DNA of 64,000 nucleotides, taken from assembly GCA_030562195.1 (NCBI GenBank), contig JAUJPP010000003.1:38818602-38882601 (forward strand). Direction: 5' to 3'. Numbering within the stretch: position 1 is the stretch's first letter; each line of letters starts with the position of its first letter. Below are positions 25,701 to 40,700 of this stretch, in pieces. The stretch comes from Nipponacmea schrenckii. Lineage: Eukaryota > Mollusca > Gastropoda > Lottiidae. Position numbers and translations under genes: made by a program. Below the pieces are notes generated by a model, which did no database searches, was not told the DNA's origin, and saw only the letters and a program-made list of their open reading frames with translations.

Positions 25701-28700
25701 ACCTTTCGGGGACTCCTCAAAGCGTATAGCAGTTATTTCTTCTTTTTTGTTCTTTTTTTGTTTGTTTTATAAGTATATTGGTTTTAAGTGAATTGTTTAA
25801 GCATAGGGAAGAATCTAAGTGAACTATCTTGCAACAGACTAAATAAAATATAATAAATTCAATGTGATTTGATAGTTTTAGTGTGCTAACAATGGTGAAT
25901 AAACTGTAAATTAAGGCTATTTGTTAAAACAGTTTAAACTTCCAGACTGTTTGCTATATAAAGTTTTTAATTAAGAACGGAATAATGGATTAACAATTCT
26001 ATACTTTATGGTGTTCGTCGGTACTCATACCAGTACCGGTACCCTACAGATTGGGAATTCAATGTATGTATTTCTGGAACATAAACCTACGAATCTATAT
26101 GAATCTCTTTTTGAGTGTATGAATTTCCATGAGATAAAACAATGACCGAGATATGACTATGACTGTATATACCAAGTATGTATTTCTGAGAGATAAAACT
26201 AGGGGTAAATATTTCAGTGTATGTATTCCTAAGACCTTAAAATATACATATATATATTTTTTTTCAGTGTATGTATTTCTGGGAGATATAAATGGTGTAG
26301 TAGATTTTATGAGTAATTTATACGATCGAGGTCTTTTAGATACTGGTGATTATATAGTAATCTATGTTAACCATGGAAATTTTGACCAATCTGAACCACT
26401 GAAATATTTTAAACGTAAGTTAATGATATGATATTAAAGCCGAGGTATCAGACGGTCTTTATATTAATTTTCTTAAAATGAACGAAATGCATTTATTGAA
26501 ATACTATTGCGGACGCCATTCTTTCTGATTAAGCACTAATCACTTTAAAATATTTGACAAAATCTAGTACAGGTCGAAATTTGGTAACCTGTACCTAGCA
26601 TATCGGTAAGATGAAACAGTGATGCATCAAAATAATTATTTTGGTACGAGTTTCGATAAACTTGATGAAAGTTAAATATGTTTACGACACATTATAGGTA
26701 CTCAGTTTACTCTTTATTAACTTCTATTTCTTACGTACATCAACGTACTGCCTATACCTCGTCTACACTTAATGAACATGATGAATCAGTTTAGAAAATA
26801 GTGCATTTAAGTGAATTAATACAAGGCATATGAACACATCAGCGTGGTTGCAAAATGAGATACACGTGAGAGCATTTTTACTTTAGAATTAAATATTTCA
26901 AATAGTGAAATGAAGCCGTAAAGAATTTCTCATAATGATGGGTAAAAATATTGTATTTTTTATTAATCTCACGCTTCTGTCAAGAAAAATAGTCTGGTAT
27001 AGAGGCAATCAGAGAAATATAAAACTTTTCGATCAATTCAACTTCAATATGTGTCAAGTTAAAGTATCATCGCTTAATACATTCTGAGTCAGTATTAATA
27101 AAGATAAGATTACTCTCCCGACCGGCTATCACCATGCTTAGAATTCCAGTAATCAGATGATATATAGTCGTTTTAGATGTAATCTAGCAATAGAATCCGT
27201 TTCTGTCTATACAAATTTTATATCTATCTTTTATTAATTCCCTCGTCCATCACAAATCAATTATTGGCTCTGACGATTTTATCACAATATATCAATCCAA
27301 GGCTTGATTCTAAACGTTATTCACCTGCCCAAGATAAGTTTCCGTAAACGCGTGTGTTGACCTGACTAAGCGTCATTAGCAGATCGTTCTTCTCCAACCT
27401 TGCGTTTGTTAGTGTGTGACGCACACTTACCCGATCGCAAGGGGTCGGTTTGGTTACTTGGTTGTTGGTCTTAGGTTCTAACCTCGGGCGATGTTTCCTA
27501 ATTATTTCAGTCGAACCAGCTGTATATAGGTTCAGATAACCCGCAATAGGTCAATATCAATAATCTTTGATTAAAAGCAATTGCAAGACTGGATCCTCGA
27601 GAGCCCAGTTATTACCTTTGTGTTATGACAGATGGTCGTTTCCATACTTTTGGCACTTAATCAAATATAAGGCAATTCATAATCAGTTTTGGATGGAGAA
27701 TCATTCTATGACCAAATACAGATGTTAATCGTATATATCACTTAGTTGTGATATAATTCAAAATAATGATGGAGATATAAAAGGTTGCTGGGTGTAAACA
27801 TCCTCATATTCCATCTCATTTTACCCATTAACCTAACAATTAAATCCATACACATGTACTTTGTTTTATTCATATTACAAAAGGCATAGCAACATGAAAT
27901 ACGACATGTATATTTCAGGAACCATGGATAGACCAGATCAACCCAGAAATCTTGAAGCTTCCAGATCTTTATTAGTCATAACATCCAGTCCGGCAACAAA
28001 TCTTGAATATGGCAAATTTCACCATAAAGTAAATGACTATAATGAACAAGAACCTTTTGAATTTCCAAATCCTTTCAGGATACCAAAAAGAGTGAGTCTT
28101 GCTTGACTTTTCATTTTTTTTTTTTGATAAACAATCACTGGGTGATAATATTGTAGAGGTCCTAATGTTTGGCTGTCTTATTTTTTATGTATACGCGCAC
28201 ATGAAATGGAGGTGTGGGTATCACCCATGTTCGTCCGTCCTTCTGTCCATTGGTCCATCCACATGTGTTTGTAAACACTATAGTAGACACAATGTGTTGA
28301 TGTTGGACAAAACTGTAACATGGTAAACTCTTCTAAAATTCAAATATAAAAATAGAGAGAAAATTCTTGAGGGATTTGGACAAAACTCGATGCGCTTATT
28401 TGTAATTTTACCCAAGGATAATCCCTACAGAAAACCGGAAAAATCGTAAAATATTAACCATGAGTTATTTGCCCTTGTTCTGGAAAACGCGTTAAATTTA
28501 AGCTCGTAAACATTTTGGAAGACACAATTCTTGAAGGATTTTGATCGAATTTGTAATGGACGTTGTCACACATTAATTGAAGTATTAAATAAGGAAAAAT
28601 ATATTTAATATGAGTTGCATCACTTTTTCTTGAAAAAGAATCACACTTCAGAAGGCACAAAAATTCTTGCTGGGTTCTTCACAAAACTTGGAATTAAAGT

Positions 28701-31700
28701 TTAATTACATTTAGGCTTGAATAGTTCTTAAAGGTGATTGCTACTGTTCTGCCATTTTTTTTTATCCAAAATCAAAAGCAGCCAGTGCGTATATATTATC
28801 TTACCTTGCAAGTTATCATTAAAATAATTTGGGTGGGCGTTAAATCTACAAAATATTACAAAGTTCTCACCTATTATGCACAAACAAAAGTTATATTTAT
28901 TTTTAGCTAAATCTAATTAACTTTTACTTTATCAATAAGACGATAGGTTTTCTCCTTTTATCTCTTTCGTGTCTGTTCCTTTATGCTTTATGCTCCGTCA
29001 CCCAATGGAAATGTAAAAGTCAAAAAATAAGATAAAAAGATAAAATGTCAAATATTTGTGAAGATCCTAACGTTTTCTATTAAGAGCTGTAAAATATGCA
29101 TCTTAAAATGTCAAAACCTTGTATTTTCCCCACTCGCTGAGTTATAATCTTACTTTTCATGAAGAACTAGATGGTTATTGATGTGACAATAATAATAGTG
29201 TTCTATAAGATTTTGAACTGAAATCTGTCATTTATTATTTGTTATTTTGTCATAATTATGTATTTGTCCGTTATCGGGGTACACATATTGCATTACTCTG
29301 CTATCTTATTTATTATGAAACAAAAGCACCACCGTTTAACGAACTAAACTCTGATTAAACTAGTTTCCTTCAGATAGAGTATAGCGTTGCATAACAATAA
29401 AGCATGATTACATGCTATACAGCATGTATTTTCGATCAGTTTCAATTTGGTTTCTATTAATTGAGACACATGTTGCATTTCTCAGATAGTTCTTTTAATT
29501 AATTCGTTTACTTTCAGATCTCTGTATATGCTGCATATTTGTATGATGCTGTTAAACTTTATTCAATAGCATTGAGCGAAGTGTTAGCCGAAAATGGAAG
29601 CATATTAAATGGGACTGCCATTATTAATAAGATACGTCGAAGATCTTATACAAGTAGGTAGAAAAACACTTAACTCTTCAATAGAACCTTACATGAAGGA
29701 AATATATTCCAGTTTTATTGTCGTGAATTAAATTATTCATGTAATCCGGGATCTACACGATTAGATAACATACTTGGTGCGTCACTGGTGACATTTCTGG
29801 GTTGAATAATAATATTGTTCTAGATGTAAAGGTTTAATTTGACTCGCATTATCTTCGTATCATAGAGTTATTTTGTAGATAAAAACAAACAATCACCGGA
29901 TTTTTTGAGATATTTTACGTAAATTCATATCCATAGAAAGATAGTGGTGTTAAAAATATAAAAAAAGAACGAAACTTCATCACCGTTGTCACCAGATATG
30001 TACCGTAATTCTTTTATATACAAACAGTTATTATATTATTCTTTCTGATGTCACAGCGAACGTTAAGAGGTCGACAGAATCAAGGATCAGGTTCCTTTTA
30101 AAAAGGTTCCTTTTTAAATATCCTTGAGTCAAGTTTTTTTATGAAAAGAAAGTGGTGATTGAAAGCACTAGTTTCAAAGAAAACATTGCATGCTTTTTTA
30201 TGAACAAATTAACCATTCTTGTCTCTTTTATGTTTTCTATAACATCTTTTTCCATGTAATTGAGACAAAAAACTACATCATATCAAATTCTGAACCAGTT
30301 TGTATTGAATTGCATTCAATTTCAATAGCAAACCAAACAATTTTCTTGTTAATCATTAATAAACTAATACTAAACAGTGTGGAAAATATTAATTAGTGAA
30401 CAGAAGATCTGTTTTTGTGATATTGATCAAATATCAAAACCGCTATTATTATTTTGACTTAAGCCCAGGCGTCGTCTTCCTGGTCAGCACGTAAATAGAA
30501 CTAAAACATCGATTAACATTTAGGCCCGATATTGTGCCATCTGTATTACAAAATATCTACAAATTAGCTTACGTTTTGAATAAAACCTTGCATATTAGTG
30601 CTATTCGCAAGGATTTATTTTCTATAAAATTTTCTTTAATAAAAAAATAATAATTGAAATTAGACAATTCGACCATGAGAACACTAAACGATATTCGATG
30701 TTGATTCGTTTTCAGGTATCCAAGGATTCCTTTCTAAAATTGACGAAAATGGTGACGCCGAAGGCAACTATACTTTATTAGCACGAGTGCAGTACAAAAC
30801 TGCTTACGCAGACTATTCCATGCTACCAGTAGGTCATTTTCAAATGACAGACGGGAGCACAATTCCTGTAAGTATTATTGATTATGACAAATTCTTTTAG
30901 AGAATCCCTTCAACTGATCTGTTTATATCGTCAGCCATTGTGGCAGTTCCTTTTCATTTCAGATTTACAGATTTCATTTTATTTTAAAAGATTTCATTTG
31001 GGTTTTCATGATGACACTATTTTGATAACTGAAAGTAGTTCTGTCTAATGTTTATTTTGCAACTTCAACAAAGTAATGTCTTCTAATTTGTGTTATGACT
31101 CACTTAGAACGAAGAAAACTTATGAAGATGAACGTATTTCCAACAAATATCGAGTCTCCTGGCGACATGCCATCCTGAACCACTTTGTACACATAATATA
31201 TTTAAAACTCCAAAAAGCGTAAATGATCCATGTCTGTTTTGGCCTTTGAAGTACAAGTAATTTGTATAGACTTGTAATGGCTTGTCCTTTCGCTAATACT
31301 GAGAAAATGTTTAAGTTATCCCATAGTATTCGCTAATAATATATTCTTTGTCTTGTTTCAGGCATTTCGCCGCTTTGATGTAAAGAGAATAGATTCCGTA
31401 TTGACAAAACCACCCGTAGATGAACCAAGATGTGGATACAGAGGAGAACGCTGTATTCCGCCTGAAAGTAAATGTTTACTAAAATGTCAATTTCATTAAT
31501 GGACATTTGTCTCATCCTAATTTATGAAATCGATACACCAAAATTTAGAGAAATCTGTCCCTTTACCTTGAAAGATTTGATCAAAAAATCCAGTCGTAAA
31601 TAATTGTTTAACGTCAATTTAAAAAGTTCTTTATGGTTTTGATTTGGTGTAAAAAAAACTACTGTGCGGATTTAACAAAACAGACGGTTAATAATAGAGA

Positions 31701-34700
31701 CATATATCTCCTACGTAAACTAAAGGTTAATATTCAGCCATTACAAAGCCAGATGCCAAGATTAATTAACAATTAGTACGTCTTATCTTTAATTAACAAT
31801 TTTAAAACAAATTCGGTTTGATCAAGAATGTATTGAAAATGGGTGAAAATAGCATATCAGCACGTTCTTTGATAATGAACATTATTTTGCATATTGCCCT
31901 TTTAACATGATGTGAATGGAGTCTTTTGCAATAAAATATCGTGGGTATTAAATATCAGTATATCGTTTAGATGTTTGAATACAGCAAACTGCTTTCGTCA
32001 AGGAATAATCATTCTATTAATATAAGGCCCATTCAACTGTTATTAGATTAATCCCGTTCAAAATTCATCACCGTATTTGATAAACACCATAATATTATTA
32101 CATTGAATTCAGAAGTGCTACGGGTTTATTGCGATATAGGAATCTGCTTGACCGTGATTTAACCCTGAGCCTGTTTCCAGACTCTATGAATAATTCATTA
32201 TGAGGAATTTAACAATACTAACTTCAAGTAATTGTTTTGTGCTGTGAGATTTTGTTTTTGATTGAATTCATTGTCATTATCATTACAATTTGACAGAAAC
32301 GATAACGAATATGAAGCGACTACACATGAAACCAGCAACCAATTAAATTATGAGCAAAACTTTTAACACACCGCATAAGGTCGTGATTAGGGGTAAATTC
32401 GTCAACAGTCATATCATCTAACTGTGAGCTAAATCGCGGTAACGAACGCTATGTCCCGTGTTTTGAGATAATTTTTTCACTATTGGTTCTAATCTTATAA
32501 TAAGGTGCAACAATTTGACTATTTTAGATTAATAAACTTAACTTATAGTGAGTTTGTTTTTGCATGTCGATACTATTAAAATGTCACTTGAGTAATTGAT
32601 GATGACGATGATGATCAATGATGTGATGATGATGAGAGTATCAATGATCAACGCCATGATTTTTTTTTCAGCCTACACTCTAGAGATAGTAGGAGGGGTA
32701 CTGGGTGGACTGGTCTTTACTATTATAGTCATTCTTCTTATCATATACAGGTAATCATTATTAAAAAAAATTATTTCCTTATTAGTCTTTCCCTTTTCGA
32801 TAACCCTACAAACTTAGCCCAGTTATATGCATTTTGTTGTATTATACGACTTTGTATTGTATTGTTTATTCCAAGTTATTTCAAAGTTTTTAATTGGAAT
32901 ATAGTGAAAATTTTTTAGACTCAACGCGTCCTTCGCTATTTTTCTTAACAAATACATAAATCATACAAAAAGAAAACCTTAATTAGAATAAGTTTACAAA
33001 TTTCTATCTCAACAGAATAGTTATGCTTGCCTGTATTGGATATATTTTTGCTAAAACTTTAACATTGTCTTATGCATTTTCGTCGTATTTTATACTACCT
33101 GTGATAATATTGAGATTGTTACTTTGATTCCTAAAAATATCAAATTGTATCTTTTGTTGCATTGATAGTGGTTAAACTTACAAGGTAAATTGTTGTGTAT
33201 CAGAGAATTATACTTAAAATGTATCAAATCATTTACTTTAGTGATATTGTATTGAGAGGTATCTCTGAGGCTAAATAAAGAACGTAAGAAAAGTAATTGA
33301 ATGACAGTGTAAATAAAAGGAAACAGGAATCTATAAATTATTATGTGTTAAATGTATCAATAACAGAACTATTAATCAACCTATACGATGATTATCTTTA
33401 TTGATCCGTCAACAAGGTACAAGCTTTATAGCATCAGTACACGTTATTGTTGTATTATAGCCTTCACACCTGCTCTAGTTCATCAGTTTGATGACTACAG
33501 TTCGCTTTGTGCTTAAGATGTTTGAACCGGTACAGATTGATGAGAATGTGTCGACACATGTTCTGATGAAATATCACACTTTACTCTTGTACTCAGTTAT
33601 TCTATTCGTTGTATTTATTCAAATTCTTTGTCTGTGTTTGAACACTTCGGCAACTTTATTATTAAATCAGTAGTAATCATTTTCACTATTGAATGGCATA
33701 TTTGACATACACTTAAACGAAACATTATGGGAAATTGGGAAAAGGAAAGGAAATTAATGGAGTTTTACGTCATACTCTTCTGCACCTTATGGGCTAATAA
33801 AGATTGGCAACGGGAAATTTTGCCAGAACAGCTCTTTTTGCCATTTCCAACTGTCGAGGGATCTTTAACGTGCACAGCCTGTAGCATACGGGACCTCGGG
33901 TTATTGTGCCATCTGAAAGACTGGACGCTTTTTCTATGCCAGTCCCTCCGACCTGCATCACTGACAAGGGGAAACGGGACTGAAAAGTCCGAAAATTCAT
34001 CTCGACCTTGAATCCTGGACCCTTAGGTTAGCAAGCAAGCGTCTTTGTCACTCAGCCACCGCGGCTCCCGAAACATTTGTATTTTATATGATTCTAATAC
34101 TTAATTTCCTACATTTAAAGACCAAAATCCCGATATAATAATTGAACCTAAAGGTGGGCTTATGTCAGCTTGCGACGCTCCTCGATTGTCGGCATCTAGC
34201 TGGAACTGATAAAATCGGAGCGCTCAGGTCTGCTGTGACGCTCCTCGACGGATCTGGACGGATACAGCGGCAACTGGTTTTCTCTAATCGTAAGAGCGCT
34301 CATGTCGGTTGTGACTGTCTACGACTCGTTCAGTTTTCGACGGCCATGTTATACATTTCAACATGGCAGCGCCCATGAAATTCACGTTGTAAGTTTTGTG
34401 TGTTCATTTTTAACTTTTTATTTAAAGTTTTGGCACGCTTCCTTGGTTCTTCGACTACCTGTAGTCATATTTTAACCCCATATTTCAGTGTTGATATGAT
34501 TATTTCACTCAATTCTCATGAAGAGCTCGTACAAATTTTAAGAACAACAACTTCATGAAAGACTACACATGTAATCGATGGAAGATTAATTTAAAATTAA
34601 TTTAATTTCGAGCTCGTCAGACCATTCATCAGCCATCTTGACTTCTGCTTGACTTGAGATACTAACGCCACCGTCCAGGGACTAAAATAAGCGCGCGTTG

Positions 34701-37700
34701 ATTGGTTAATATCTACAACTCAGTTTCGTCGCGTAGTAGGTTTGACTCGGGTCGCTACAATTGCTTACGATCGTCGGCAACTACATGAAACTCGTAGGCC
34801 AGAGTAGAACATGCGCGACTCACTGGATCTGGCTGAATCTCAGTTGCCGACAGTCGCGAGTAGGCTAGTTGCGTCGTAAGCCATCTCAGGTCGGCAGGAA
34901 CTGTCAGCCTACCGTAGGCCGACAGATGCGGCAGCTGACTGGATCTGCCAGTTAGGTTAGGTTAGTTTATCTTGATTACAGTCCTGGAATATCGAGGCGA
35001 TATCTATAAATAGTAAGCCTATCTCACTGGTTGAGGAGCTGACCAATTTTTGAAGGCACGAGTTGCGCCCCTTATTCAATTATTATTTATTGGTTTTCTT
35101 AATGAAACACCCAACAAAGTCGTTCCTGGGTTTTTTTCCTTAGAGTTAATATGATAAACCTTTTTACTTCGGAGAAAGTACATCGTGATTTATTTCCTCT
35201 GTATGTTGAATTTTAGTTAAAAATCCCCGTTGTGATTTATCCTAGACATACTTTTTATTTGTTATAAATTTTCCCTTTGGCCTAATGTCTTCACCATCAC
35301 CAATCCGTGTTTCAATGATGATCCAAACTAGATTTAGGTAGTTCTGCAAATGATACATTTTTTTTTTTGCAAAACAATGTGACTAAGAAATGGTGATGCG
35401 TTAGACAGCATTTGACAGTATGATACATAGTTATATTATTCTGTTAACGTAAATGTTTATTCAAATAGCTCTTAAACTGGACGTGACTCCTCATATTCAA
35501 CGTTCGGACATACTTTCATAGTAATTAGCTCTTTATAAGATGCAATGTCAAATTTTAGTTACAAAACTGACAGGATATTGCATGATGCAATAAGTAAATA
35601 ATAAAGCCGAGTGGATTGTCACAGAAATTAATCTGTATCACCGTTCTGTTAACTTCAAGTGTTCTTTTTGAATATAGATTTTTTTTTCATTGCCTTTATA
35701 TTCAGATCGATATTGCCTTGGTTTTAGATATATTCAAAAATACTTGTGTTATTTTCAGAAATTGGAGATATGAACAGGAAATTGCTGGATTATTATGGAA
35801 AATATCACGATCAGATATAAAAACCCGCGATTCTAAATCTACCGGACCATTAGACAGAGCCAAAAGTACCAGTCGGGTAGGTTAAGACATCTAGTCTTTC
35901 ATTATTTGAAAATTGTATTAAAATTTCAGGAAATTGCCTTTTCAGAGTTTCTATTATATTTCTAAATTTGCATTCGAGTCTGGCATCACTTGTTATTAAA
36001 CGGATCTTATTTAAATATTTGCATTACCAGCTGATTATATTTCAACAACTATCCATTACGCCTTTCAAAAATTAAATTTAACGCTCGGTTCTCTAAATTT
36101 CCAATAAAAATTTAGAGTTGATGTAGATACAGTTTTTAACCTTTAATTTGTAATAATATATATGTTATATAACTGTTATAGTAGCTAAGATGGATACGAT
36201 ATAATTCAAATATTAGGTTCCATGATGGGTTTTATTGTACTATAGAAGTATGATCTTTCTTCGCAAGTCTTCAAGTAATCAGAAATGGATAAGGCAATTA
36301 AGTCAATTCTATCATAGAGTTTACGAGAAGAGTTTTTTTTGGCCCACGAATTCTATAGAAAGAGGTGAAACAAAAAACCATAAAGGTTTCTCCAAACTAC
36401 AGAATCCTATTTTTTTTAACACCTCTGACATGAGAATCTGATGGCAACTGGTGGTTACTGCGATTGTTCAGCCGTTTGGTCGCCCAGAGCGATTCAGTCT
36501 ATTAGATTCTGACTCAGAAGGTTATACAGATCCCCACATTATCGCCGTTTCTACATCTGAACTTTATTAGTTAAGAAATTGTGTTTGTCTGTTTCGAACT
36601 TTACGTGCTCCTTATAATATGGTTCGCTTCAAATTAAAATAAATATTTCCTTTTTCAAAATCAATTTTCAGTCATTTGTCTACGATCACTATCCTTCAGT
36701 GAATTATGGATATAAATTATTTATTTATTCCACCTAATATCCATATAGAGTTCTACTCAAGTTAACCTTTATTTGTATTTTATGTATACATAAACAATAC
36801 AAAGTTATAATTTCTTCTATAATGTGTTAGATAGCGATCATAGAATCTAAGTTAATCTGATTTAGATATGATTAACAAGAGGCTGCTATTTGACTTATAA
36901 ATTTATTCAGTTAAATAAAAGAGTCTCGTATGATTGTGTATGTAGAAAGCCTTCTCCCTCGTTTAATGTAGTTTATGTAGATCTGATTTAAAATCAGTTT
37001 GAATGCATTGGAATAAAACCACAAGGGAGAGCCATGGCCAATCAAACTGCTAAATTGGCACGATGTCATAGTCCGATAATCATTAGGTTAGTTACTGGAT
37101 TCAAATTGCTAATGTGAGTTAATGTGAGTTCCCACAACAATTATCCGAATATCAATAGAGCTTAAACTTGATTTCTAAATGTCAATGAATTGTTAATGAA
37201 TCTTTATCAAGTAATACCTGCGCAGCACAGTGCCCCAATGTCAAAATGCGAATGACAAAACACTTCATGTACAAATAAGACAAGGTGGTTCTGGTTATGC
37301 ATTATTTATTAATGTCATTTATGGTTAGAAACATTGGTTATTAAACCCTTTTGCTGGGTTACAAGCAACATCTGCAAATATCTTTTCTCTGTTTGCTATT
37401 CATTAATCAGTTATTCAGTTATTCCTAGTTAACTACGACGACGCTGTAAAACAAGATTATTGAACGTTTTTTTTTTATTAATATTCTGATCAAATATATT
37501 GACCCTTCCAATTTCAGATGACATTGTGCAGTCAGCAGTCCATGGAATCTAAGTTCTCAATGACCCAGATTTATGCACAAACAGGCTCATATAAAGGCCA
37601 GATAGTGGCATTGAAGATGTACGAATTCAATAGTTTTGACGTTAGCAGAAAAATGAAGAAAGAAATGAAATTGGTTAGTTACAATGTTTATGTTTGGACA

Positions 37701-40700
37701 AAATTGTCTCGTGACCAGTGACGTGGCGCTTTCTGATGTGGCTATCGTAAAGGCCATTATATGTTTTGGTCAGAGTAATATGTGATAAAAGGCATAATTT
37801 TAGATGAATAATTTTTTTGTTCAAAAATTCACTCCGTATCTTTCGATAAAATGTGGAAAACAATTTTTAGAGTTTAGTTTTATGAGTTTAATGATTTTTA
37901 CAATGGTTTACCTTTCAAGGCAATTAACTACAAGTTCACTTGATAATAAGCAGTTATGCGGGTTATTCATCTTGCAACAAAATAATACTGTTCAATAACG
38001 TCTTTATCCAAACACTAACGAAAATGATATGTCAATTCAATGTTTGTTAAAGGATAACCCACAATTTGTCACATGCATTTTACTGACAAGAGCAATTATT
38101 GGATTGATTTTATTGATATGTTTCACATAACACTTTGATCAGATTGGCAACAAGATATGAAGAAAGGTTTCATTTAATCCTTTTATAAAGGACTGTGATA
38201 AAAATATACGAACACTTGCATGTAATAACACTTAAATAGAAGGTTTATTTTAATTTGTTTAAAGCACATAGTCTTTAGCACTATTTGAAGTTGGTTTTGC
38301 AATATATGAGCGAATCTTTTTCAGATGAGAGACTTGCGTCATGACAACGTTAATGCATTCATTGGTGCATGTGTAGATCCTGAGTATTTTATTATAGTGA
38401 CAGAATATTGCTCTAAAGGAAGCCTTCAGGTAATTATTTTCAGATTTTCAGGCAGTTGATGTGCATTCATAATAGGAAATATGAATCTAGTTTAATTATC
38501 GCTTTCAACTTTATATCCAAGTGGTTTGATTACTCTGTTGAATGTGTAGTAAAGCGATTCATTGACAGATAACCCGAGGTTTCTTTCAACTGTACAGGAC
38601 TAGGATGGAACAGGTTATTTATTCAGAAATTGACAGAGGTCTTCAACGACTAGATCGTTGTTATTTATCATAAGATCTGAGATTAGATAACGTAGTTTCT
38701 AATATGTACTAATTGCAATTCTATTGTACACACTACTAGAATTGGTTGCCATTTGGACATTATGTTTCAGTCATGAAGAGAATAACCTTTATCAAATATG
38801 TCTAGTATATTTAAAAGAAAACAGTGATAACGGTCTGCGAATGTCATTTGTACTGAAAGGTCTCCTCTGTTTTTGTATAGGTTGACATTTTCGTCAACTC
38901 AAACGTCAACACAAAGACAACCAAAGACTCTATATAATTTTAGAGTTGAATTGAAACCACATTGATTAACATAATGCGATTCTGAAAGTGTTTTGGACGG
39001 ACCATAATTATTTTTAAAGATATACTGTCTAGTTGGACTTTGATGAATGTCTGGCAATTTTAGTTATCTTGGCGTCTATAGTTATTTAAAAGTAGCTAAT
39101 TATGACAGCTAATATGTAATTTGTGTCTAGTTTTATGTGTCATAGAAACTATGCTATTATTGAAACATTGACCTAGGCTAGAAGAAAATGTAAACTATAT
39201 ACTAGTAGATATGTATAGAAATAGAAAATTAGCCAGTAGCCAGCTTTAATGATTCTAAATCCGGAAATTTATTTTCATTGAATCTTACCATTCAGTTAGA
39301 TTCACAATTGGAATAGAAAATAAGTTTATTTTTGTCAAGTTTTTGATGCTTTAAATAACATTATCATTAATGTGGTCAGAATTTTAAATTTCACGAAGCA
39401 GCATTACCTTGTTCGTCATGAACATATTTATCTTCTTGGCATCCATTTCAGACAGTCTGCTTAGTTAACTATGTTCTTAACATCATCATCATTTTCAGTA
39501 TAACTATAATGGCATGCGTTTAATTTTCAGGATATCTTGGAGAATCCAGATCTCAAATTAGATCACATGTTTCTTGCCTCATTAGTTAAAGATTTGTTGC
39601 AAGTAAGTTGTAATGTTTATCGTTATTAATTCCAGATTGCGTACATCTTTATGTTTGATAGATTCATTATGATAATGGTTTACACCCGACCACAGCAAGA
39701 TACCAATTCATACAATATAATTAGTACACACCGAGTACACTGGTATATGATAAATATGCTCCATAAAAGTCAAACACATCCTTTGTTTGTTATTGTATTG
39801 CCTTCTTCTCGAGCCATTTTAATTTTACTTGATGAATTTTTTCTTAAATACTAGTATTTGACATTTCATTTAAAATAGAAAAAGTTTACGACTGCAAGAA
39901 TTCATTTCATAATTGGAAAAAACTGTATCTTAAAGGGGAAGTATGCGACATTATCAAAAACATCGGAAATCATACTTGAATACCCTTCTAAAATTTGCAA
40001 TTAACATCCATACTTTTACTTGATGAATTTGCTGTAAAGGGTTAAGTAGAAATGGAGGGTAAAAGACTACGTAATCTTTTATAATAGTTTTAACCTCTTT
40101 AAATTAACGGTTGTACTTTTTTAGTTAAAATGTTCAGATAAGTTAAGATGCATACACCAGTTAAGGGCAGAATAAAAACCGTGCACCGTTAATGTTACAC
40201 TTTTCCAGTCAACTTTACTAATGAGGTTAAGTTAAACCTGCTAAATAGATGCAGGAATGTGGAATTAAATATTTTAACGTGACCATGGAATTACAAACAC
40301 TGCTATTTGCTTTGTTTCGTAATCCGTATTCTCTATAGTTATTTTTAACATACAATAAGATGCTTTACAGATTTACTCCCAATGAGTTTTCTTAACGAAT
40401 ATTTAATTTAAGACCATCAATTCGTATTACTGTCCACAAAATGGGGATACTCTTAAAACTAATCATAGTTGTCTCAGATATTTTTCGCTAATCCCCACAG
40501 TGAATAATTTGTTAACTAAAACTATTCTAATGGAGTCATTGATTTTATATTACAGGGGTTGATCTTCCTTCACGAGTCTGAACTGGAAATTCATGGAAAT
40601 CTGAAAAGTTCCAATTGTGTGGTAAACAGTAGATGGATGTTACAAGTTACAGATTTCGGTCTTTTAAATATCCGTGCTGCAACATACAAAAAGGAAGATG

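Larger units (their letters stand above)
19755..26267 (+). other. Cyclase intron of 6.5 kb
   Basis: This intron holds the solo MITE end at 20717-20760 and the TIR transposon copy at 21930-23070; otherwise it is AT-rich DNA with no feature I can support. A short Arg/Lys-rich ORF at 21653-21898 shows no domain. Confidence 0.75.

Noticed and set aside
33727..34011. A 94-codon ORF
   Set aside because: It lies fully within the SINE and uses its antisense text.
36661..36745. A TTTTCAG followed by an open stretch ([13 protein letters not shown]), considered as an additional cyclase exon
   Set aside because: The exons on either side join in phase 0 without it and the text matches nothing in the family.
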